This document shows positions 1 to 7,877 of a stretch of 64,000 bases of DNA, piece after piece. A model generated the notes under the pieces. That model was given only the letters and a program-made list of their open reading frames with translations, was not told the origin of the DNA and did not search any database. How positions within the stretch are numbered: the first letter of the stretch is position 1; every line of letters begins with the position of its first letter. Source of the DNA: Stutzerimonas stutzeri RCH2 (lineage in GTDB: Bacteria; Pseudomonadota; Gammaproteobacteria; Pseudomonadales; Pseudomonadaceae); contig NC_019936.1 in NCBI RefSeq assembly GCF_000327065.1, positions 3,996,001 through 4,060,000 on the forward strand, read 5' to 3'. A program made the translations under genes and the position numbers.

Positions 1-468
1 CACGGTGACAATCGCCTCCGCCCCTTCGATGATCCCGGCAGTGAAGTCACCGCGCTGGAACGCCGGCGCGATGATGCGGTTGATGATCACCGAGGACTGC
101 GCGTCGGTGAGCCGACCTTCCAGCCCATAACCGACCTCGATGCGAATCTTGCGGTCATCGCGGGCGATGATCAGCAGCGCGCCGTTGTCCTCGTCCTTTT
201 GGCCGATGCCCCAGGTGCGGCCGAGCTCCAGCCCGAATTCCTCGATGCTGCGCCCGCCCAGATCCGGCACCGTCACGACCACGACCTGTTCGCCCGTGGC
301 CTGCTCGTGCCCGGCCAGCATGCTGGTCAGGCGGGCCTCGGCCTGGGTATCAAGCAGCTCGGCGCGGTCGACCACACGGCCGGTCAGCGCCGGCAGCTCG
401 CTCTCCTGAGCGACGAGGCCAGCAGCCCAGAGCAGCAGGACCAGCAGTAGCGGGAACCTGGAGGTCAT
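1..468 (-). CDS. TPM-domain (YgcG-like) protein, partial
   Basis: Partial: the gene runs off the left edge, leaving the N-terminal 156 codons. It opens with a hydrophobic signal peptide (MTSRFPLLLVLLLWAAGLVA). A TPM domain follows, with segments such as VVVVTVPDLGGRSIEEFG and GALLIIARDDRKIRIEVGYG. TPM proteins of this type are exported or membrane anchored and often sit beside LemA. Their biochemical role is poorly defined; some have been linked to phosphatase activity or complex assembly. The start codon overlaps the stop of the upstream lemA-like gene by 4 nt (ATGA), so the two are translationally coupled. A Gly-rich C-terminal tail, usual in the family, would lie outside the window. Confidence 0.85.
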   Translation of the reverse strand, partial: MTSRFPLLLVLLLWAAGLVAQESELPALTGRVVDRAELLDTQAEARLTSMLAGHEQATGEQVVVVTVPDLGGRSIEEFGLELGRTWGIGQKDEDNGALLIIARDDRKIRIEVGYGLEGRLTDAQSSVIINRIIAPAFQRGDFTAGIIEGAEAIVTV

Positions 469-1073
469 TGAAACTGCACTTGCGGCGCTTGCTCGGCGTT
501 CTCGGCCGTGGCCTCGAAGTTCTCGCGGATCGGCATGTCGCTGTACATCACCTTGTGCCAGATGCGGCCCGGGAAGGTCCGAATCTCGGTGTTGTAGCGC
601 TCGACCGCGGCGATGAAGTCGCGGCGTGCCACCGCAATGCGGTTCTCGGTGCCTTCAAGCTGCGACTGCAGGGCGAGGAAGTTCTGGTTTGACTTGAGAT
701 CCGGATAGCGTTCGGACACCGCCATCAACCGGCTCAGCGCTCCGGTCAGCTGATTCTGCGCCTGCTGAAACTGCTGCAGCTTCTGCGGATCATCCAGGGT
801 GCTGGCATCGACCTGAATCGAGGTGGCCTTGGCCCGCGCTTCGACCACTGCGGTGAGGGTTTCCTGCTCCTGACGGGCGAAGCCCTTCACCGTCTCGACC
901 AGATTGGGAATCAGGTCGGCACGCCGCTGATACTGGTTCTCGACCTGCGACCAGGCGGCCTTCACCTGCTCGTCATAGCGGGGGATGTTGTTGATACCGC
1001 AGCCGGCCAGCAGCCAGGACATGAAGACGACAACGGTCAGTTGCCAGGTGTAGCGAAAACGCTGCGTATGCAT
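465..1073 (-). CDS. lemA: LemA family lipoprotein
   Basis: A protein of 202 aa from the chosen start MHTQRFRYTW. That start puts a lipoprotein signal peptide with lipobox LLAGC at the N-terminus. Two further in-frame ATGs upstream (1088, 1121) would add non-signal residues and lack a ribosome site. The LemA core is a set of long amphipathic helices, visible as NQYQRRADLIPNLVETVKGF and the conserved YPDLKSNQNFLALQ segment. LemA proteins are inner-membrane or periplasmic helical bundles of unclear function. The gene is in a two-gene operon with the TPM protein, overlapping it by 4 nt. Family assignment is sure; the role is unknown. Confidence 0.9.
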   Translation of the reverse strand: MHTQRFRYTWQLTVVVFMSWLLAGCGINNIPRYDEQVKAAWSQVENQYQRRADLIPNLVETVKGFARQEQETLTAVVEARAKATSIQVDASTLDDPQKLQQFQQAQNQLTGALSRLMAVSERYPDLKSNQNFLALQSQLEGTENRIAVARRDFIAAVERYNTEIRTFPGRIWHKVMYSDMPIRENFEATAENAEQAPQVQFQ

Positions 1074-1159
1074 GGTGCGCTCGTCCATTCTGTTAACCAG
1101 TACGCAGATAAGAATAGCCAAGGGCCATAAGAGTTCAGGTGAAGATCAACTCCTCTGCG

Positions 1160-2086
1160 CTAGCTGCCCTGCCATGGCGCCCGCAGCAGTAGCCGCGCGC
1201 AACGCACCTGCAGGTGCTCATGCAGCAGCCGCACCGGCTTGCTCAGCTGCGCACGGTGCGCGCAAAGCAGGTTCAGCGGCGCGGCTTCACCGAGGCAATC
1301 GGAGAGCAGCACCTGCAGACGCCCGGCGGCGACATCATCGGCAATATCCAGCCAGGACTTGTAGGCCAGCCCGGCGCCAGCCAGCGCCCAGCGCCGTACC
1401 ACATCGGCGTCATCGCTGACCCGGTCGCCGCTTACCTGCATGGTGAGCGCCCGGCGTCCTTCCTGAAAACACCAGCGGTCATGCACGCGGCCGGCGAGCA
1501 TGAAGCGCAGGCAGTTGTGCCCCGCCAATTCGTCCAGCCGCTGCGGCGCGCCATGGCGCTGCAGATAGGCCGGCGAGGCGCAGAGCACCCGGCGATTGGC
1601 GGCAGCCACCGGCAGCGCCACCAGGCTGGAGTCCTCCGGCGCGCCATAGCGCAGGACGATGTCCACCGGCTGGCGAAACAGATCGGTCAGGCCGTCGCCC
1701 AGCAGCAGGCGCAGCTGCAATTGCGGATGACTCGCCTGGAATTCGTCGAGCCACGGCAGCAGCACATTGCGGCCGAAGTCGGACGGTGCCGACAGCTGCA
1801 GCACGCCGCTGATCGCCTCGCGCCCGCCAGCGAGCGCCTGGGCGCCCTCGTGCAGGCTGGCCAGTGCCGCCCGGGCATGCAGCAGATACGCCTCGCCCTC
1901 GGCGGTCAGGCGCAGGCTGCGGGTGGAGCGCACGAACAGTCGCGCACCCAGGCTCGCCTCCAGGCGCTTCAAGGCCGCGCTGGCCACTGCCGGCGACACG
2001 TCGAGCCCGCGCGCGGCCGCGGAAAGGCTGCCGCTGTCGGCCGTACGCACGAACAGCTGCAGGTCATCGATACGCAGCATTTTCAA
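1160..2086 (-). CDS. LysR-family transcriptional regulator
   Basis: A 308-aa LTTR. The winged HTH is at about residues 5-62 (LQLFVRTADSGSLSAAARGL, SPAVASAALKRLEASLGARL) and is followed by a type 2 periplasmic-binding-like effector domain. The start could be M1 (MKML) or M3. It is transcribed divergently from the MDR oxidoreductase at 2182 across a 95-bp gap, the usual layout for an LTTR and its target. The likely role, by inference only, is control of that oxidoreductase in response to a quinone or aldehyde. It resembles the group of LTTRs that includes DNA-binding repressors of quinone reductases. Confidence 0.88.
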   Translation of the reverse strand: MKMLRIDDLQLFVRTADSGSLSAAARGLDVSPAVASAALKRLEASLGARLFVRSTRSLRLTAEGEAYLLHARAALASLHEGAQALAGGREAISGVLQLSAPSDFGRNVLLPWLDEFQASHPQLQLRLLLGDGLTDLFRQPVDIVLRYGAPEDSSLVALPVAAANRRVLCASPAYLQRHGAPQRLDELAGHNCLRFMLAGRVHDRWCFQEGRRALTMQVSGDRVSDDADVVRRWALAGAGLAYKSWLDIADDVAAGRLQVLLSDCLGEAAPLNLLCAHRAQLSKPVRLLHEHLQVRCARLLLRAPWQGS

Positions 2087-2181
2087 AATCCTGTTGAAAG
2101 AGCCTCGCTTATTACCCCGTTTTTCGGCCGCGTCAAATAGCTGAGCATGCGCTTCCCGCCGAATCCATACGGAGCAACAGC

Positions 2182-3195
2182 ATGAAAGCGGTCGCCTACT
2201 TCGAATCCCTCGCCATCGACGATCCCCGCGCCCTGCAGGACGTGGAGCTGCCCCAGCCGGTGCCCGGCCCGCGTGACCTGCTGGTGGAGGTGCGCGCCAT
2301 CTCGGTCAACCCGGTGGACACCAAGGTACGCCGCAACACCCAGCCCGAGGTCGGCCAGCCGAAGGTGCTGGGCTGGGACGTGGCTGGCGTGGTCGTCGGT
2401 GTGGGCAGCGAAGTCAGCCTGTTCAAGGTCGGCGACGAGGTGTTCTACGCCGGCTCCATCGCCCGCGCCGGCGGCAACAGCGAACGCCATCTGGTGGACG
2501 AGCGGATCGTCGGGCGCAAGCCGCGGAGCCTGAGCTTCGCCGAAGCCGCCGCGCTGCCGCTGACCGCCATCACCGCCTGGGAACTGCTGTTCGAGCGCCT
2601 GCAACTGGTCGAAGGCCAGGGCGCCGGGCAGCAGTTGCTTATCGTTGGCGCTGCCGGCGGTGTCGGCTCGATCATGCTGCAGCTGGCCCGCCAGCTCACC
2701 AAGGTCAGCGTGATCGCCACCGCCTCGCGCCCGGAAACCCAGGCCTGGGCCCGCGAACTCGGCGCCCATCATGTCATCGACCATAGCCAGCCGCTGCACG
2801 CCGAGCTGCAGCGCGCCGGTTTCGCCAGCGTCAGCCATGTCGCCAGCCTGACGCAAACCGATCAGCACTTCGACCAGCTGGTCGAGGCACTGACGCCGCA
2901 GGGCCGCCTGGCGCTGATCGACGATCCAGCCCAGCCGCTGGACGTGATGAAGCTCAAGCGCAAAAGCCTGTCGCTGCACTGGGAACTGATGTTCACCCGC
3001 TCACTGTTCGAGACGCCGGATATGATCGAGCAACATCACCTGCTGCAGCGCGTCAGCCAGCTGGTTGATCTGGGCGTGCTGCGCTCTACCCTAGGCGAGC
3101 ACTTCGGCACCATCAACGCGGCCAACCTGCGCCGCGCCCATGCCCTGCTGGAAAGCGGTAAGGCCAAGGGCAAGATCGTGCTGGAAGGTTTCTGA
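2182..3195 (+). CDS. Zinc-type MDR alcohol dehydrogenase-like / NADPH:quinone reductase family protein
   Basis: A 337-aa medium-chain dehydrogenase/reductase. The N-terminal GroES-like domain contains VRAISVNPVDTKVR. The Rossmann domain carries the nucleotide-binding motif VGAAGGVGSIMLQLARQL near residue 155. The zinc-ligand cysteine clusters of true alcohol dehydrogenases are absent, so it belongs with the quinone-reductase-like, zinc-independent branch. A purine-rich site GGAGCAACAGC precedes the ATG. It is divergent from a LysR gene, and its stop lies one base from the convergent stop of the CoA-transferase gene. The substrate cannot be read from sequence. Confidence 0.88.
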   Translation: MKAVAYFESLAIDDPRALQDVELPQPVPGPRDLLVEVRAISVNPVDTKVRRNTQPEVGQPKVLGWDVAGVVVGVGSEVSLFKVGDEVFYAGSIARAGGNSERHLVDERIVGRKPRSLSFAEAAALPLTAITAWELLFERLQLVEGQGAGQQLLIVGAAGGVGSIMLQLARQLTKVSVIATASRPETQAWARELGAHHVIDHSQPLHAELQRAGFASVSHVASLTQTDQHFDQLVEALTPQGRLALIDDPAQPLDVMKLKRKSLSLHWELMFTRSLFETPDMIEQHHLLQRVSQLVDLGVLRSTLGEHFGTINAANLRRAHALLESGKAKGKIVLEGF

Positions 3196-3196
3196 G

Positions 3197-4420
3197 CTAG
3201 ATGACGCCGGCCGCGCGCAGGCCAGCAATCTGCTCGTCATTCATGCCCAGCAGGCGCTGCAACAGCGCCTCGCTGTGCTCGCCGAGCAGTGGCGGCGGGT
3301 TGCGGTACGCCACTGGCGAAGCAGACAGCCGCAGCGGGCTGGCCACCTGCGGCACACGGCCGGCCAGCGGGTGCGGCATCTCGACGTTCAGCCCGCGATG
3401 CTGCACCTGCGGGTCGGCGAACACCTGGGCCAGGTCGTTGATCGGCCCGCAAGGCACGCCGGCCTGCTCCAGCGCACTGACCCATTCGGCCGTGGTGCGG
3501 AACACCGTGACCTGGCGAATCAGCGGAATCAGCTCGGCGCGATGGGCGACCCGCGCGCGGTTCGTGGCGAAGCGCGGATCGGTCGCCCACTCGGGACGCC
3601 CGGCCACCTCGCAGAACTTGCGGAACTGACCGTCGTTGCCGACGGTGAGGATGATGTCGCCGTCGGCAGTGGGGAAATCCTGATAGGGCACGATGTTCGG
3701 ATGGGCATTGCCCATGCGTTTGGGCGCCACGCCGGTGGCGAGGTAGTTGAGCGCCTGGTTGCCGAGGCAGGCGACCTGCACGTCGAGCAGCGCCGTATCG
3801 ATATGCTGGCCTTCGCCGCTGCGTTCGCGATGTGCCAACGCGGCAAGCACGCCGACGGTGGCGTACAGGCCGGTGAGGATATCGGTCAGCGCCACACCGA
3901 CCTTCACCGGCCCGGCGCCCTCCTCCGCATCGCTGCGGCCGGTCAGGCTCATCAGCCCACCGAGGCCCTGAATCATGAAGTCGTAGCCGGCGCGAGTGGC
4001 ATAAGGCCCGTCCTGGCCGAAGCCGGTGATCGAGCAATAGATCAGCCGCGGGTTGAGCGCCTTCAGGCTTTCATAATCCAGCCCGTAGGCGGCCAGCCCG
4101 CCGACCTTGAAGTTCTCCAGCAGCACATCGCACTGCGCCACCAGCTCGCGGATGATGCGCTGGCCCTCGGGCCGGGTGAAGTCGACGGTCAACGACTGCT
4201 TGTTGCGGTTGGCGGTCAGGTAATACGCCGCCTCCGAGGTGTTCTCGCCGTGCTGATCCTTGAGATAGGGCGGGCCCCAATGACGGGTATCGTCGCCGGT
4301 GCCGGGGCGCTCGACCTTGATCACCTCGGCGCCGAGGTCGCCGAGGATCTGCCCGCACCAGGGTCCGGCGAGCACGCGGGACAGATCGAGAACGCGGATA
4401 TGGGACAGGGCGCCGGGCAT
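3197..4420 (-). CDS. gcdG: CaiB/BaiF family CoA-transferase, probable succinyl-CoA:glutarate CoA-transferase
   Basis: A 407-aa type III CoA-transferase from the start MPGALSHIRVLDLSRVLAGP; the longer reading adds 35 residues encoded in repeat-like DNA. Family features include the N-terminal RVLDLSRVLAGPWCGQILGD segment and the GYDFMIQGLGGLMSLTG motif, whose Asp is the covalent nucleophile in characterised members. The gene is downstream of gcdH on the same strand, the arrangement seen at PA0446-PA0447 in P. aeruginosa. It would activate glutarate to glutaryl-CoA at the expense of succinyl-CoA. The substrate is inferred from that neighbour. Confidence 0.88.
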   Translation of the reverse strand: MPGALSHIRVLDLSRVLAGPWCGQILGDLGAEVIKVERPGTGDDTRHWGPPYLKDQHGENTSEAAYYLTANRNKQSLTVDFTRPEGQRIIRELVAQCDVLLENFKVGGLAAYGLDYESLKALNPRLIYCSITGFGQDGPYATRAGYDFMIQGLGGLMSLTGRSDAEEGAGPVKVGVALTDILTGLYATVGVLAALAHRERSGEGQHIDTALLDVQVACLGNQALNYLATGVAPKRMGNAHPNIVPYQDFPTADGDIILTVGNDGQFRKFCEVAGRPEWATDPRFATNRARVAHRAELIPLIRQVTVFRTTAEWVSALEQAGVPCGPINDLAQVFADPQVQHRGLNVEMPHPLAGRVPQVASPLRLSASPVAYRNPPPLLGEHSEALLQRLLGMNDEQIAGLRAAGVI

Positions 4421-4446
4421 GGGCGAAACCTCGAAACTCAAGTGAA

Positions 4447-4535
4447 CGTAGGGTGGATCGGGGCGCGTAGCTGATGCGTCACCCATCCACCGCGCGTAGC
4501 CAACGGTGGATGAAGAGAGCGTCATCCACCCTACG
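4447..4535. repeat. Palindromic repeat element between gcdH and gcdG
   Basis: An 89-bp element with perfect 12-bp terminal inverted repeats (CGTAGGGTGGAT at 4447-4458, ATCCACCCTACG at 4524-4535). It has a nested inverted pair (CATCCACCG at 4483-4491, CGGTGGATG at 4504-4512). Elements of this look recur in stutzeri-group genomes as REP/MITE-like intergenic repeats. It fills nearly the whole gap between two genes of one pathway and could fold as RNA and uncouple their expression. A related, shorter copy lies at 6824-6855. Confidence 0.75.
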
Positions 4536-4541
4536 GCGGCG

Positions 4542-5723
4542 TCAGAAGAACGCCTGGATGCCGGTCTGGGCGCGGCCGAGGATCAGCGCATGCACGTCAT
4601 GGGTGCCCTCGTAGGTGTTCACCACCTCCAGGTTGACCAGGTGCCGGGCCACGCCGAATTCGTCGCTGATGCCGTTGCCGCCCAGCATGTCGCGGGCCAT
4701 GCGCGCGATATCCAGCGCCTTGCCACAGCTGTTGCGCTTCATGATCGAGGTGATCTCCACGGCGGCGGTGCCTTCGTCCTTCATCCGGCCGAGGCGCAGG
4801 CAGCCTTGCAGGGCCAGGGTGATCTCGGTCTGCATGTCGGCGAGCTTCTTCTGAATCAGCTGGTTGGCGGCCAGCGGACGGCCGAACTGCTGACGGTCCA
4901 GGGTGTACTGGCGTGCGGTGTGCCAGCAGAACTCGGCGGCACCCAGCGCGCCCCAGCTGATGCCGTAGCGGGCGCTGTTCAGGCAGGTGAACGGCCCCTT
5001 CAGCCCGCGCACGTCGGGGAAGGCGTTCTCTTCCGGGCAGAACACGTTGTCCATGACGATCTCGCCGGTGATCGAGGCGCGCAGGCCGACCTTGCCGTGG
5101 ATCGTCGGGGCGGACAGCCCTTCCCAGCCCTTCTCCAGCACGAAGCCGCGGATCTCGCCGGCGTCGTCCTTGGCCCAGACCACGAATACATCGGCGATCG
5201 GGCTGTTGGTGATCCACATCTTGCTGCCGGACAGGCGATAGCCGCCGTCGACCTTCTTCGCCCGGGTGACCATGCTGCCCGGGTCGGAACCGTGGTTCGG
5301 TTCGGTGAGGCCGAAGCAGCCGATATATTCGCCGCTGGCGAGCTTGGGCAGGTACTTCTGTCGGGTCGCCTCGTTGCCGAACTCATAAATCGGCACCATC
5401 ACCAGCGAGGACTGCACACTCATCATCGAGCGGTAGCCCGAATCGATGCGCTCGACCTCGCGGGCGATCAGGCCGTAGCACACGTAGTTGAGCCCGCTGC
5501 CGCCGTAAGCTTCGGGAATGGTCGCACCGAGCAGGCCGGTTTCGCCCATCTCGCGGAAGATCGCCGGATCGGTCTGTTCATGGCGGAAGGCTTCCAGCAC
5601 CCGCGGCGCCAGCTTGTCGGCGGCGAACTGCGCGGCGCTGCCCTGCACCATGCGCTCTTCTTCAGTCAGCTGCTGATCGAGCAGCAGCGGGTCGATCCAG
5701 TTGAAGCTTGCTTTGCCGGCCAT
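4542..5723 (-). CDS. gcdH: Glutaryl-CoA dehydrogenase
   Basis: A 393-aa FAD-dependent acyl-CoA dehydrogenase that oxidises and decarboxylates glutaryl-CoA to crotonyl-CoA, late in lysine and glutarate breakdown. The start [15 protein letters not shown] is preceded by GGAGCCTCCCGA; an upstream ATG would add 13 unsupported residues. Visible features are the flavin-contacting [17 protein letters not shown] and [16 protein letters not shown] segments. The C-terminal [20 protein letters not shown] matches the glutaryl-CoA dehydrogenase signature, its Glu (about residue 372) being the catalytic base. The neighbours gcdG and gcdR agree with the assignment. Confidence 0.96.
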   Translation of the reverse strand: MAGKASFNWIDPLLLDQQLTEEERMVQGSAAQFAADKLAPRVLEAFRHEQTDPAIFREMGETGLLGATIPEAYGGSGLNYVCYGLIAREVERIDSGYRSMMSVQSSLVMVPIYEFGNEATRQKYLPKLASGEYIGCFGLTEPNHGSDPGSMVTRAKKVDGGYRLSGSKMWITNSPIADVFVVWAKDDAGEIRGFVLEKGWEGLSAPTIHGKVGLRASITGEIVMDNVFCPEENAFPDVRGLKGPFTCLNSARYGISWGALGAAEFCWHTARQYTLDRQQFGRPLAANQLIQKKLADMQTEITLALQGCLRLGRMKDEGTAAVEITSIMKRNSCGKALDIARMARDMLGGNGISDEFGVARHLVNLEVVNTYEGTHDVHALILGRAQTGIQAFF

Positions 5724-5770
5724 TCGGGAGGCTCCTCTTGTTGTCTTCGGCACCGCGGTCACGCGGGCGG

Positions 5771-5880
5771 GATAAGCTGATCCTAGGCGCAGCGACGGTG
5801 CGTCGCAAACGAGGATTTCGCACCAAACTGTGCGCTTTGATCACTTCGAGATAAGCTCTCGGCTGATTGTCAGGCTTATC
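5771..5880. promoter_or_regulatory. gcdH-gcdR intergenic control region with GATAAGC half-sites
   Basis: The 175-bp divergent region contains GATAAGC at 5771-5777 and 5850-5856 and its reverse complement GCTTATC at 5874-5880. The last two form a dyad with a 17-bp spacer. Repeated half-sites in an LTTR divergent region are expected for GcdR binding sites, but the GcdR sequence preference is not known to me. The role is therefore inference. Confidence 0.45.
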
Positions 5881-5898
5881 CCGTGAGGTCTTTGCATA

Positions 5899-6801
5899 AT
5901 GCGCCGCAAGATTCCCAGCACCGCCGCGCTGATCGCCTTCGAGGCCGCCGCCCGCCATGAGAGCTTCACCCGCGCGGCCGACGAGCTGGCACTGACCCAG
6001 AGCGCGATCTGCCGGCAGATCGGCGGGCTGGAGGAGTTTCTCGGCCTGGCGCTGTTCCGCCGTTCGCGGCGCGGCGTAAAGCTGACCGCGGCCGGCCAGT
6101 CCTACGCCCGCCGCATCGCCACGCAGCTGGACGCGGTGGAGCGCGATACGCTGTCGGTAATGGGCCAGCAGGGCGCGATGAGCCTGGAGCTTGCGGTGGT
6201 GCCGACCTTCGGCACCCAATGGCTGGTGCCGCGCCTCAGGCATTTCCAGGCACTGCATCCGGAAATCACGGTGAACCTGACCAACCGCACCCGGCCCTTT
6301 CTCTTCGCCGATACCGAGTTCGATGCCGCCATCTACTTCGGCGACGCCGACTGGTCCGGTACCGAGGCGCACTATCTGATGCCCGAGGACCTGCAGCCCG
6401 TCTGCAGCCCCGCCTTGCTGCACGACGGTCAGCCGTTTACCGCGCAGACGCTGGCGGACATGCCGCTGCTGCAGCAGACCACCCGACCCTATGCCTGGCG
6501 GCAGTGGTTCGACTCGTTGGGGCTGAAAGTCGCCCGCGACATGACCGGTCCGCGGCTGGAGCTGTTCTCCATGCTGGCGCAGGCGGCCGAGCATGGCATG
6601 GGTGTAGCGCTGATCCCGCCGTTCCTGATCCAGCGGGAACTGGCCGAGGGGCGGCTGGTGCTGGCGCATCCGCACGCCTACCGCAGCGAGACGCGGGCGT
6701 ACTACCTGATGATTCCGGAGCGCAAGGTGGAGTCGGCGGGGCTGGTGGCGTTTCGGGATTGGTTGAAGGAGGAGGCGAGGGTTTGGCGGGAGGGGGCGTA
6801 G
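5899..6801 (+). CDS. gcdR: LysR-family regulator of glutarate utilisation (GcdR-type)
   Basis: A 300-aa LTTR of the GcvA-like branch. The HTH is at about residues 6-64 (ALIAFEAAARHESFTRAADE, LTQSAICRQIGGLEEFLG) and the effector domain starts at about residue 92 (LELAVVPTFGTQWLVPRL). It is transcribed divergently from gcdH, as PA0448 is from PA0447. GcdR-type proteins activate gcdH/gcdG in the presence of glutarate; that is knowledge of the family and was not read from this sequence. The ATG at 5899 is preceded by GTGAGG about 10 bases upstream. Confidence 0.88.
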   Translation: MRRKIPSTAALIAFEAAARHESFTRAADELALTQSAICRQIGGLEEFLGLALFRRSRRGVKLTAAGQSYARRIATQLDAVERDTLSVMGQQGAMSLELAVVPTFGTQWLVPRLRHFQALHPEITVNLTNRTRPFLFADTEFDAAIYFGDADWSGTEAHYLMPEDLQPVCSPALLHDGQPFTAQTLADMPLLQQTTRPYAWRQWFDSLGLKVARDMTGPRLELFSMLAQAAEHGMGVALIPPFLIQRELAEGRLVLAHPHAYRSETRAYYLMIPERKVESAGLVAFRDWLKEEARVWREGA

Positions 6802-6823
6802 GGCCGGGTAGGGATGCCCAGCC

Positions 6824-6855
6824 GTAGGGTGGAAAACCGCGCAGCGTTTTCCACC
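6824..6855. repeat. Short copy of the CGTAGGGTGGA palindromic repeat
   Basis: CGTAGGGTGGA at 6824-6834 runs into a perfect 10-bp stem (GGTGGAAAAC at 6828-6837, GTTTTCCACC at 6846-6855) with an 8-nt loop. The left edge matches the element at 4447. It lies between the convergent gcdR and SCP2-like genes, where it could also act as a weak transcription stop. Confidence 0.65.
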
Positions 6856-6941
6856 ACAGGTGGCGTGCAGGTTTGGGTCTGACGAGCCAGGTGCCAGGAC
6901 ATCCAGAAATGAGCGCGCCGAATCGCGGGCTCAGGGCGAAA

Positions 6942-7316
6942 CTACTTCTTCTTTTTCGGCTTCAGGTATTTGGTCAGCCCCTGAAACCACATCACCAGCG
7001 CCGGATTCCCCTGGATCTGGATGTCCTTGTTCTGAATCCCCTGCATGAACGCCAGCTGCTTGTTCTTCGCCGTCATGGTGGCGAAACCATAGGCGGCATC
7101 CTTGAAGCCAAGCGAGAACGCCGGTTCGCTCGCCGGGCCGCGCTTGCTGGTGACGCGCTGGTTCTGCACGACGAAGTGCCGGGCGACCTTGCCGTCCAGG
7201 GTACGCAGCTGAAAGGTCAGATCCTTGTCTCCCAGCTGCTGCTGGAACTCGGGATTGGTGCGGCTGGCCTTGGCCATCAGGCGGCCAAGCATCCAAAGCA
7301 GAAAACGGAATTTCAT
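6942..7316 (-). CDS. SCP2 sterol-carrier-like domain protein
   Basis: A 124-aa protein from start MKFRFLLWMLGRLMAKAS; a longer reading of 185 aa begins in low-complexity, Arg/Pro-rich sequence and is rejected. The segments LTFQLRTLDGKVARHFVVQN, AFSLGFKDAAYGFATM and IQIQGNPALVMWFQGL fit an SCP2-type lipid-binding fold. The C-terminus is a basic KPKKKK tail. Such stand-alone SCP2 proteins bind hydrophobic ligands, but their bacterial role is unknown. It is on the same strand as and downstream of the HU gene, with 139 bp between. Confidence 0.7.
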   Translation of the reverse strand: MKFRFLLWMLGRLMAKASRTNPEFQQQLGDKDLTFQLRTLDGKVARHFVVQNQRVTSKRGPASEPAFSLGFKDAAYGFATMTAKNKQLAFMQGIQNKDIQIQGNPALVMWFQGLTKYLKPKKKK

Positions 7317-7421
7317 GGTGAGGTCCCGACCGGTACGAGAAAAGGCCGCATTGTAGTGGCTTGGTCGGCTGGGGAAAGGATGGGTACGAATGGGTCCGAG
7401 GCGGACCGGGCAGTCAGGTTG

Positions 7422-7445
7422 ACCCGGAGCCCGCTGGCTCCGGGT
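7422..7445 (-). terminator. Hairpin downstream of the HU gene
   Basis: A perfect 10-bp inverted repeat (ACCCGGAGCC and GGCTCCGGGT) with a 4-nt loop, 11 bases past the HU stop codon. It lacks a T-run on either strand, so termination would be weak or Rho-assisted. Confidence 0.5.
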
Positions 7446-7455
7446 TGGCGCAGCG

Positions 7456-7728
7456 TCAGTTGACCGCGTCTTTGAGCATCTTGCCCGGCTTGAAGGCAAC
7501 GGTGTTGCTGGCCTTGATGGTCACCGGTTGCCCGGTTTGCGGGTTTTTCCCGGTGCGGGCGCCGCGGTGGCGCTGAACGAAGGTGCCGAAACCAACCAGG
7601 GTCACGCTGTCCTTGCGGTTCAGCGCGTTGGTGATTTCATCCAGCACGGCGTTGAGTACCCGATTGGCCTGATCCTTGGACAGGTCAGCCTTCTCGGCAA
7701 TGGCTGCGGCGAGTTCCGGTTTACGCAT
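7456..7728 (-). CDS. hupA: HU-family DNA-binding protein
   Basis: A 90-aa nucleoid protein starting MRKPELAAAIAEKADLSKDQ; a reading with 15 extra N-terminal residues is not supported by family length. The HU signature is complete: GFGTFVQRHRGARTGKNPQT (DNA-minor-groove arm) and the C-terminal NTVAFKPGKMLKDAVN. It binds DNA as a dimer with little sequence preference. The position next to rubredoxin reductase matches P. aeruginosa PA5348. A perfect 16-bp palindrome lies in its upstream region. Confidence 0.95.
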   Translation of the reverse strand: MRKPELAAAIAEKADLSKDQANRVLNAVLDEITNALNRKDSVTLVGFGTFVQRHRGARTGKNPQTGQPVTIKASNTVAFKPGKMLKDAVN

Positions 7729-7765
7729 GGGAAGCCTCTGAGACGTTTTTGTTGTTGTGTCCGTA

Positions 7766-7781
7766 CTGTTCACAAGAACAG
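7766..7781. promoter_or_regulatory. 16-bp palindrome upstream of hupA (CTG-N10-CAG)
   Basis: CTGTTCACAAGAACAG is a perfect inverted repeat 38 bp upstream of the HU start codon. It has the CTG-N10-CAG outline of a LexA box but lacks the AT-rich TATAT core. It could be an operator of HU or of an unseen factor; no binding protein can be named. Confidence 0.4.
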
Positions 7782-7877
7782 CGCTAAAGGCGCTGCAACA
7801 GCTCTAGGCTGGGGCAGACTCATGGAGAATGGCACGGCGCTAGCACCTGCGCCAGTCCCTCCGGACGCCCCGCAGGC

